Shown here: piece by piece, positions 1 through 5,737 of the stretch
Layout of the letters: every line of letters starts with the position of its first letter
Position numbering within the stretch: the stretch's first letter is position 1
Source: Candidatus Kerfeldbacteria bacterium
GTDB lineage: Bacteria; Patescibacteriota; Patescibacteriia; UBA9570
Reading direction: 5' to 3'
Length of the DNA: 8,927 nt
Assembly: GCA_003512175.1 (NCBI GenBank)
Contig: DOSP01000102.1
Span: forward strand, 1-8,927
Made by a program: the position numbers and the translations under genes
The notes under the pieces: generated by a model
Databases searched by the model: none
Told to the model about the DNA's origin: nothing
Seen by the model: the letters and a program-made list of their open reading frames with translations, nothing else

Positions 1-151
1 CCAAGCCCAAATAGGGGCCGAGGAGTGCGCCGGCAATAATCGAAACGGCCGTGAGGGTTTCAATATTCGGATAGGCTTCTAACGCTAACCGACCGACTAT
101 GCCGACCGTTATTAAGGCTGCGACGGTAATGAGCTGTTTTTTGTGAAACAT
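1..151 (-). CDS. Partial ECF-type transporter S component-like membrane protein (N-terminal 50 codons)
   Basis: This reading frame starts at ATG (149-151) and runs off the left edge, so only 50 residues are visible. They begin MFHKKQLITVAALITVGIVG, a short basic head followed by a hydrophobic helix. After that come a PN-E segment (PNIETLTAV) and a glycine-rich hydrophobic stretch (IIAGALLGPYLGL). From memory, this pattern is typical of small integral-membrane substrate-capture (S) subunits of energy-coupling factor vitamin transporters. The ATG shares one base with the stop of nrdJ (TAATG), so the two genes are almost certainly co-transcribed and probably translationally coupled. Because nrdJ needs adenosylcobalamin and a corrinoid adenosyltransferase lies nearby, cobalamin or a precursor is the best guess for the substrate. 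That is inferred from context only. Another small multi-helix membrane protein cannot be excluded from this fragment. Confidence 0.6.
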   Translation of the reverse strand, partial: MFHKKQLITVAALITVGIVGRLALEAYPNIETLTAVSIIAGALLGPYLGL

Positions 152-2466
152 TATGTGCATTTTGAATAGCCGCAGGAGAAGCAAGTTAAACACCCTTCAG
201 CCATAGCCATAATACTATTACATTCTGGACATTCTGGCGAGAAGCCTAGATTCGCCACAGACGATGAAGCTTCAATCATCTTATATTTCGATTCCGCTTT
301 CTTCACGGTGGTAGTGGCGGTATCTTGCGCCAGTTTTTCCGTTTCCGCTTGCATCAGCACTACGGCTTTCTCCCGTTCTGCTGCCTGTTGCGCCGGCGTT
401 TGTTTGGCTTCCAAATCTAACTTGTGTTGGCTTAATACTTGGCCAATGGCATCCGGAATCGACAAAATCATCCCGTTCTTGCCAAAAATTGGCATCGGAC
501 CACGAATCCCCTTCACCTGCTCAATGACTGTTTGCAAAGGAATGCGAGCCCGTAGGGCGAGCGATACTAATCGGCAAATTGCTTCAGATTCTTCGGCGAA
601 GACTCCACCAGCCTTACCAATCGTAGCAAATACCTCAAAGGGTTGCCCGTCTTCATCGTGATTGACCGTAACAAACATCGTGCCGTAACCCGTTTTAATT
701 TTGTACGTGACACCAGCGACTTTTTCCGGGCGTAAGCGTGGTGAAATAACGGCTTCTTTCGGTTTCTCCGATTTCGCTTCTTTCTTCACATCATCTAAGC
801 TGGTTAAGACGGATTCATTTCGTGAACCATCACGGAAGTACGTCACCCCTTTACAGCCCAAATCATAGGCTTTCATGTACAACTCTTGCACCTGTTCCTG
901 GGTATGTTCATGCGGCGCATTGACCGTTTTGCTAATACTGGAATCCACGTAGTGTTGAATGGCCGCTTGCATGCGCACATGTTCTTCCGGTGTTAACAGT
1001 TTGGCATTCACAAAATAATCTGGTACATCGGTGGCATCTGGGTGGGCATCCTTCCAGGCTTGATAGAGCGGATGATACACCGTGTGCACGCCTAACCGAT
1101 CTTTCCGTTGAAAGGCAAAATCATACACCGGTTCAATGCCTGAGCTGACACCTGCCAAAATACTGGTTGTACCGGTGGGCGCTTGCGTCAGTAACACGCC
1201 ATTCCGAATACCTTGCTTGGCGATCAGATCTTGCACCGCTTTGGGCAAGCGTTGAATGAATTTCCCTTGTAAGTATTTATCTTTCTCAAAGGCTGGGAAC
1301 GGGCCCTTTTCAGCGGCAATTTCAGAACTGGCGATATACGCTTCATCGCGAATGGTTTCGTGCATTTTTTCAACAATCTTGACCGATTCATCACTGCCAT
1401 AACGCACCTGCATCTTAATCAAGGCATCGGCCAATCCCATTGTGCCCAGGCCTGTGCGACGAATCCGCCGTTGCGCTGCTTCATTTTCTGGAAAGAAATA
1501 ATCCGTTGTATCCACCACGTTATCTAAGAAGCGCATACAAATTCTGGATACTTTACTCAGGCGTTCATAATCAAAGCTGCGATCTTCCTTCACGAAATTA
1601 GACACATTAATCGCACCCAAGTTGCACACTCCCCAAGCCGGTAACCCTTGTTCACCACAGGGATTGGTGGCAATAATTTCTTCAAAATACCAGGAATTGG
1701 ATTCTTTGTTGTACCGTTCCTTAAACATTAACCCTGGCTCGCCCGAGGCCCAGGCAGACTCACATACCAAATTCCACAGTTCTTTAGCTTTGATCGTTTT
1801 GTAGACTTTACCGTTCCATTGTAAGTTCCAATCGGCATCCTGTTTGACCGCTTCCATAAAGGCATCCGAAATACAGACCGACAAATTGGCATTGGTAATC
1901 TGACCCATGGTGCGTTTGACGGTGATAAACTCCTGCACATCCGGATGGTCAATATCCAACATCAACATTAAGGCACCCCGCCGTGACCCACCTTGAATAA
2001 TCAAACCAGTGGCAAACGAATACAGCGCACCAAATGACACCGCCCCTGATGCCGTGCCGTTCACACCTTTCACATAGGTACCGCGCGGACGAATACTGGA
2101 CAGATTCACACCCACACCACCACCTCGACTCATAATTTCAATCATCAATTTCACACTATCTAAAATGCCATCCCGGCTATCTTTAGGAGATGGAATCACA
2201 AAACAGTTGTACAACGTCAGTGGTACTCCAGAGCCTGCACCGGTGAGAATACGACCGCCCGGAACAAAATCGAACCCTTCTAACACATCATAGAATTGTT
2301 CTTCCCACTCGTTTTGCTTAGTCTCCGTTTTTTCAACGGCCGCAATGGCTTTAGCTACCCGGTGCCACATTTGTTCGGGAGTATCTTCGATACGCTTACC
2401 TTTATCATCTTTCAGGGTGTAACGATCATAAAATACATCTTTGGCTAAACCTTCGAGTTTGTACAT
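151..2466 (-). CDS. nrdJ: Adenosylcobalamin-dependent (class II) ribonucleotide reductase
   Basis: This 771-residue cytoplasmic enzyme reduces ribonucleotides to deoxyribonucleotides using a thiyl radical made from adenosylcobalamin. The full catalytic set is visible. C88 (in LYNCFV) and C281 (in CNLGAINVS) are the redox cysteine pair. N268, C270 and E272 in NPCGE are the finger-loop residues, with C270 carrying the thiyl radical. The PTGTTS phosphate-binding loop is at 430-435. A TSCPD-type domain lies around 580-680. A charged linker (about 685-735) then leads to a cysteine-rich tail with C746/C749, C759/C762/C765 and C770, resembling the zinc-ribbon or redox tail of the B12-dependent NrdJ family. 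There is no N-terminal ATP-cone, so the enzyme probably lacks the usual dATP activity switch. ATG at 2464-2466 is the natural start; no clear Shine-Dalgarno precedes it. NrdR boxes and a DnaA box in the upstream region suggest transcriptional control. Confidence 0.97.
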   Translation of the reverse strand: MYKLEGLAKDVFYDRYTLKDDKGKRIEDTPEQMWHRVAKAIAAVEKTETKQNEWEEQFYDVLEGFDFVPGGRILTGAGSGVPLTLYNCFVIPSPKDSRDGILDSVKLMIEIMSRGGGVGVNLSSIRPRGTYVKGVNGTASGAVSFGALYSFATGLIIQGGSRRGALMLMLDIDHPDVQEFITVKRTMGQITNANLSVCISDAFMEAVKQDADWNLQWNGKVYKTIKAKELWNLVCESAWASGEPGLMFKERYNKESNSWYFEEIIATNPCGEQGLPAWGVCNLGAINVSNFVKEDRSFDYERLSKVSRICMRFLDNVVDTTDYFFPENEAAQRRIRRTGLGTMGLADALIKMQVRYGSDESVKIVEKMHETIRDEAYIASSEIAAEKGPFPAFEKDKYLQGKFIQRLPKAVQDLIAKQGIRNGVLLTQAPTGTTSILAGVSSGIEPVYDFAFQRKDRLGVHTVYHPLYQAWKDAHPDATDVPDYFVNAKLLTPEEHVRMQAAIQHYVDSSISKTVNAPHEHTQEQVQELYMKAYDLGCKGVTYFRDGSRNESVLTSLDDVKKEAKSEKPKEAVISPRLRPEKVAGVTYKIKTGYGTMFVTVNHDEDGQPFEVFATIGKAGGVFAEESEAICRLVSLALRARIPLQTVIEQVKGIRGPMPIFGKNGMILSIPDAIGQVLSQHKLDLEAKQTPAQQAAEREKAVVLMQAETEKLAQDTATTTVKKAESKYKMIEASSSVANLGFSPECPECNSIMAMAEGCLTCFSCGYSKCT

Positions 2467-2479
2467 AAATGTGGGTCTT

Positions 2480-2495
2480 TTTCTATATATTGTGT
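2480..2495 (-). promoter_or_regulatory. NrdR box 1 (strong match)
   Basis: The plus strand reads TTTCTATATATTGTGT. Compared with the NrdR-box consensus acaCwAtATaTwGtgt, 13 of 16 positions agree; only the first three differ, and the CTATATATTG core fits fully. The site lies just downstream of the predicted nrdJ transcription start (near 2500) and ends 13 bp before the ATG. Binding there should block transcription. The repressor gene nrdR is in the same window at 5258-5725. Confidence 0.82.
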
Positions 2496-2506
2496 TAGAT
2501 CATCTC

Positions 2507-2534
2507 AGTATACCACAATAGGTAGAATTGTCTT
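2507..2534 (-). promoter_or_regulatory. Predicted sigma-70 promoter of nrdJ
   Basis: On the minus strand, a perfect extended -10 (TGGTATACT; hexamer at 2507-2512) follows a partial -35 AAGACA (2529-2534) with a 16-bp spacer. The predicted start is near 2500, giving a leader of about 35 nt. That is too short for a cobalamin riboswitch, so control is more likely through the NrdR boxes that cover this promoter. Confidence 0.65.
2513..2528 (-). promoter_or_regulatory. NrdR box 2 (weaker match, in the promoter spacer)
   Basis: The plus strand reads CCACAATAGGTAGAAT, which agrees with the NrdR-box consensus acaCwAtATaTwGtgt at 11 of 16 positions, including the CAATA and TAG parts. It is 33 bp from box 1, start to start, about three helical turns. 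That is close to the spacing of known tandem NrdR boxes. It occupies exactly the 16 bp between the proposed -35 and -10 hexamers of the nrdJ promoter. Confidence 0.65.
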
Positions 2535-2562
2535 GTGGATAAGTAGCATAGTGCGCTATACT
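2533..2562 (+). promoter_or_regulatory. Predicted promoter of the propeller gene
   Basis: A TATACT -10 hexamer (2557-2562) is preceded by a weak -35 TTGTGG (2533-2538) at 18 bp. The start would fall near 2569, leaving a leader of roughly 29 nt before the ATG at 2598, with no Shine-Dalgarno. The -35 overlaps the DnaA box and lies next to the nrdJ promoter, so the two divergent promoters may compete or be co-regulated. Confidence 0.5.
2534..2542 (-). promoter_or_regulatory. Perfect DnaA box
   Basis: The minus strand reads TTATCCACA, the consensus high-affinity DnaA-binding nonamer. It abuts the -35 hexamer of nrdJ (sharing one base) and overlaps the likely -35 of the divergent gene. In E. coli, DnaA binds boxes upstream of nrdAB and affects its transcription, so a regulatory role here is plausible. 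A single 9-bp match could also be accidental; by simple base counting the chance in this 131-bp gap is about one in a thousand. Confidence 0.6.
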
Positions 2563-2597
2563 GAACACAATCATAATTATTGACTGATCAGCCCATT

Positions 2598-4787
2598 ATG
2601 AAAAATCGTCTCGTCTTAGCCTCATTACTCCTCATTGCCCTTACCGGCCTCGATACCGATACCCAAGATAGTGCCATTGCCACCAATCTTGGCCTGTATG
2701 GTGGCCAGGCGGCGGATTTCGCCCTTGATCCATTGAGTGATACAGCGTACATGACCACATTTTCCCCTAATGGGTTGTTTGCATCGGCTGATTTAGGGGG
2801 ATCCTGGTCTGGCTTGCCCAGCGAAGTCAACTATGGTAATGGAAAATCTGTCGAAGTTGATCCAGACAGTGGCACAACCTTTGCATTGGTGGGAGATAGC
2901 TTGCTGCGTACCACAGATCAGGGTACTACCTGGGAAGATATCAGCACTAACCTCGAAGCAACGATTGGTAATGTACTCGTCAGCGCACATGGTCGTTTAC
3001 TGATCGGCATAGCGAACGGGCAAGTGGCAGTCAGCACAGATAGTGGAGAAACATTTGATCTCTTCACCGTTTCTGAGGGCAATGATATCAGCTACCTGAC
3101 TGCTTCTCCTGATACGGATGTGTTTTATGTCATTGTTGACCAAGGGGCCTTATGGCAAAGCACGGATGGTGGTGAAACGTGGACTGATTTGGAGGTGACG
3201 AATAATGGAATGACTGAAGGTACGAGTTTATGGAAAGTAGCAGTGAATCCTACCGATGGAGATAATCTCGCCACCACCTCAGGTGTTTCAACCAGCACCA
3301 ACTACATTACCACCGATGGAGGGGATAACTGGACTGGCATCGATAATGGCAGCGGTTTAGCCTTTGATACGACTGGTCGGCTGTATGTTGGATTTATGTA
3401 CACTGATAACCCGACCGCCGGCTCACCCACCTGGACAAACTACGATAGTAGTACTCCACTGTCCAGTATTTATGCCGATCTGATTGCCGTGGACCCAGAA
3501 GATGAACAAGTTATCTTTAATAACAGTAGCATGGGGCCAGCCAAGAGTGACGATCGGGCAGCTTCTTGGACAGATATCGTGGATGGAGTAGTGTCAGTCA
3601 AGGTGTACGATATTAGCCAGACCACTGATAAAGTGACCGTGTGGCTAGGTGCGAACGGTGGTTTAGCCAAAACAGAAAACTTTGATGACGATGAGCCAAC
3701 CTGGGAATATCCAATTTTGCCGGCTGGCAGCACCAACACTGTGCATGCCGTCTGGGTGAATCCAGATGATGCTAATGTAGTGGTGTCCGGTAGTGGCGGC
3801 GAAAACTTGGCGTACAGCAGTGATGGTGGTGATACCTGGTCGATGGCTTCAGCTCCCGAATTCCTAGGTAACGTCTATGAAATCCTCCAATCTCGAATTG
3901 ACGATAATACGCTGTATGCGGCTATTGGATATTACGATTTAACCGGTGATGACAGTGGTGCGGTGTTCATGAGCACCGACGTGGGTCAAACGTGGACAGA
4001 TTTGGGCTTTACCAATGATTTTCCGGCCACAGCCATGTCGATTGCATCAGATGATACTCTGTATGTAGCGGCAGATGGTGATGTATCCGCTCCTGGTATA
4101 TATACCTATGATGGCAGCAGCTGGAGCGAAGTCAGTGGTGATATTTCGGGACAAAGCGTCACGAGTGTATTAGTGCACCCGGATAACGACGATGTGTTAC
4201 TGGTGACGACCACTGAAGGCTTATGGAAATCAACCGATGGCGGCAGTACCTGGACGGAGATCATTATTGCAGATGCCAATAACTTAGATACTTTAACTCC
4301 ACAAACTACCACAAGTCCCATTACGCTCTATGTCACCGGTCAAGATACCGGCAGCCTGAATGGCACGGTGTATAAATCGAGTGATGGTGGTGACACCTGG
4401 GGCGAATGGTATGAGGGCCTGAAGCAGGAAAGCTTTTATGCCATGTTCTTTGATGGCTTAATGGCCGGTAATGATCGGGGTATTTACGATATCAAATCAC
4501 GTGCCAAATTGAAACTGACGGAAAAAAATCAAAAAAATGTTTCAGTCAGTTTACGTGATGCGGCCACAGCCAAAAGATTGAAACATAAAACCATCAAACT
4601 GTATCGAAAAAAATCTGGTGAATGGAAAAAAATTGATGCTGTGCGCACCAACACCAAAGGCAAAGCCACAGTACGAGTGAATGTAACCGACGGTACCAAA
4701 CTAAAGGCTACCTGGAAACCAAGCGCCAAAGATCGCCGGGAATATGCCAAAGCCACTTCCAAGGTGCTACGGTTTGGCGGGGTATAG
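2598..4787 (+). CDS. Exported Asp-box (BNR/sortilin-like) beta-propeller protein with lysine-rich C-terminal domain
   Basis: This encodes 729 residues if started at ATG 2598. An in-frame TTG lies at 2580, but the ATG directly begins a signal peptide (MKNR, then LVLASLLLIALTG), with possible cleavage near residues 17-28. The body carries nine Asp-box motifs of the form S/T-x-D-x-G-x-T/S-W/F, at residues 63, 105, 146, 188, 238, 407, 459, 545 and 594, plus a degenerate one at 317. Such motifs mark blades of sialidase, sortilin and YCF48-like beta-propellers. No sialidase active site is evident, so a binding or scaffold role is likelier than catalysis. Residues from about 634 form a separate lysine-rich, probably Ig-like beta domain containing KTIKLYRKKSGEWKKI and a following TNTKGKATVRV. 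The propeller is rich in Asp and poor in Lys, the tail the reverse. No cysteine and no sortase motif are present. The ligand is unknown. Confidence 0.88.
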   Translation: MKNRLVLASLLLIALTGLDTDTQDSAIATNLGLYGGQAADFALDPLSDTAYMTTFSPNGLFASADLGGSWSGLPSEVNYGNGKSVEVDPDSGTTFALVGDSLLRTTDQGTTWEDISTNLEATIGNVLVSAHGRLLIGIANGQVAVSTDSGETFDLFTVSEGNDISYLTASPDTDVFYVIVDQGALWQSTDGGETWTDLEVTNNGMTEGTSLWKVAVNPTDGDNLATTSGVSTSTNYITTDGGDNWTGIDNGSGLAFDTTGRLYVGFMYTDNPTAGSPTWTNYDSSTPLSSIYADLIAVDPEDEQVIFNNSSMGPAKSDDRAASWTDIVDGVVSVKVYDISQTTDKVTVWLGANGGLAKTENFDDDEPTWEYPILPAGSTNTVHAVWVNPDDANVVVSGSGGENLAYSSDGGDTWSMASAPEFLGNVYEILQSRIDDNTLYAAIGYYDLTGDDSGAVFMSTDVGQTWTDLGFTNDFPATAMSIASDDTLYVAADGDVSAPGIYTYDGSSWSEVSGDISGQSVTSVLVHPDNDDVLLVTTTEGLWKSTDGGSTWTEIIIADANNLDTLTPQTTTSPITLYVTGQDTGSLNGTVYKSSDGGDTWGEWYEGLKQESFYAMFFDGLMAGNDRGIYDIKSRAKLKLTEKNQKNVSVSLRDAATAKRLKHKTIKLYRKKSGEWKKIDAVRTNTKGKATVRVNVTDGTKLKATWKPSAKDRREYAKATSKVLRFGGV
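2784..4400 (+). repeat. Asp-box repeat array within the propeller gene
   Basis: Nine clear copies of an eight-residue Asp box, such as STDGGETW, SSDGGDTW and STDGGSTW, are spread through this stretch at irregular intervals of about 41-52 codons, with wider gaps around the degenerate SDDRAASW copy. They are protein repeats of a beta-propeller fold, diverged in DNA sequence, not tandem DNA repeats. Confidence 0.85.
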
Positions 4788-5252
4788 CAGCGTTACCTCA
4801 TCAGCGATGTTCAGTAAGGCTGGGTGAGCCGCTTCGCCTGTCATGATGATTTCTACGTATTGATGACGGTTGTCAATCATGTCAACCACATCTTCGGCGC
4901 GTAATAGTTGTTTGTCGACCGCGGTGGCTATTTCATCAAGGATCAAGACATCTGGCCGTTGCCGGCGACTGCGCATAGCTTCTCTGGCATGCTGCAGAGC
5001 CTGATTGGCCAAATAGGCATCAATCGTTTGTACAGCGTCTGGTGATGGTAAATCAGCTCGACCAAACTGCAAAATCGTCACGTGCTCCCCTAAGCGCTGA
5101 AAAGCCTTCATCTCTCCCTTTGTCTTATCACCATTCAAAAACTGAATCATGAGTACACGATGTCCATGGCCAGCAGCCCGTAACAGCGTGCCTAAGGCAG
5201 CAGCTGTTTTGCCTTTCCCCTTACCGGTATAGAGATGTACTTTTTTCTTCAT
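4767..5252 (-). CDS. cobO: Corrinoid adenosyltransferase (CobA/CobO/BtuR type), short C-terminus
   Basis: This 161-residue cytoplasmic enzyme is predicted to transfer adenosyl from ATP to reduced corrinoid, making adenosylcobalamin, the cofactor NrdJ needs. The P-loop GKGKGKTA is at residues 10-17 (family form GxGKGKT), a Walker-B-like DVLILDEI is at 101-108, and the family's late motif appears as MTGEAAHPALLNIADEV around 137-153. Typical members continue for about 15-20 residues with a KHPY-like, glycine- and IE-ending tail. Here the protein stops at LLYPAKP, so that tail is missing, and the usual TGR arginine is replaced by Glu (E140). The gene starts 5 bp after nrdR ends, so both share an operon. 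Its last 21 bp overlap the 3' end of the convergent propeller gene. I saw no remnant of the missing tail in other frames. The family assignment is secure; full activity is not certain. Confidence 0.9.
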   Translation of the reverse strand: MKKKVHLYTGKGKGKTAAALGTLLRAAGHGHRVLMIQFLNGDKTKGEMKAFQRLGEHVTILQFGRADLPSPDAVQTIDAYLANQALQHAREAMRSRRQRPDVLILDEIATAVDKQLLRAEDVVDMIDNRHQYVEIIMTGEAAHPALLNIADEVTLLYPAKP

Positions 5253-5257
5253 ACGCG

Positions 5258-5725
5258 CTATTTCTTCTTGCGGTTGCTTAATAACTTTTCCACTTCTTCC
5301 TGAAAGGCCAAGAGATCTTCGAAATCTTGATAGACAGAGGCAAACCGGATGTAGGCGATCTTATCAATTTTCTTCAAGTGCCGCATGACGATCGTGCCAA
5401 TCACCTTGGATTCAATTGTATCATCCTTAGCCGCAATTTGAATATCCCGTTCAATGCCAGATACTAATTTCTTGAACTTCTCCTCGTTCTTGAGCCGTTT
5501 TTCCAAGGCAATGTGCAAGCCACGGACGATTTTATCGGTTGAATAAGGTTCCGTTCGACCATCCCGTTTAATCACCGTCAGGTTCAGAATTTCAACTTGT
5601 TCTTTGGTGGAAAAACGAAAGGTGCATTTTGGACACTCCCGGCGCCGACGCGTAGCCATACCCTCGTCCATGTCGCGTGAATCGAGTACCTTAGTATCAT
5701 CATGTAAACAAGCCGGGCAGCGCAT
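5258..5725 (-). CDS. nrdR: Transcriptional repressor NrdR
   Basis: This 155-residue protein, normal in length for the family, represses ribonucleotide reductase genes in response to nucleotide levels. A zinc ribbon is formed by C3/C6 and C31/C34, with the conserved VLDSR and ATRRRRECPKCTFRFST segments between and after them. An ATP-cone follows at about 49-139, starting VIKRDGRTEPYSTDKI, and senses ATP/dATP. The tail is lysine-rich (NRKKK). ATG at 5723-5725 places the zinc-ribbon methionine at the expected N-terminus. There is no good Shine-Dalgarno. The gene begins 12 bp after the stop of the beta-helix gene and 5 bp before cobO, so it appears to be an internal gene of a minus-strand operon. 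Two NrdR boxes lie upstream of nrdJ in this window; I saw none near the promoter of its own operon. Confidence 0.97.
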   Translation of the reverse strand: MRCPACLHDDTKVLDSRDMDEGMATRRRRECPKCTFRFSTKEQVEILNLTVIKRDGRTEPYSTDKIVRGLHIALEKRLKNEEKFKKLVSGIERDIQIAAKDDTIESKVIGTIVMRHLKKIDKIAYIRFASVYQDFEDLLAFQEEVEKLLSNRKKK

Positions 5726-5737
5726 GAGTTTTAGAGA

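Noticed and set aside
308..661. 117-codon plus-strand open frame antisense to nrdJ
   Set aside because: It lies wholly inside the conserved nrdJ coding sequence, has no recognisable domain and no promoter, and its composition looks like a mirror of the opposite strand.
2467..2510. Cobalamin riboswitch ahead of nrdJ
   Set aside because: The predicted leader is only about 35 nt, far too short, and no B12-box-like sequence is visible in the gap.
2584..2591. CTGATCAG palindrome upstream of the propeller ATG as an operator
   Set aside because: It has only 4-bp arms, a length expected by chance, and nothing links it to a regulator.
2580..2597. TTG start at 2580 for the propeller gene
   Set aside because: It would place six polar residues before a signal peptide that begins perfectly at ATG 2598, and no ribosome site supports it.
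4765..4789. TGCTA...TAGCA inverted repeat at the convergent gene ends as a terminator
   Set aside because: The stem is only 5 bp with a 15-base loop and no T-run on either side, so it does not look like an intrinsic terminator.
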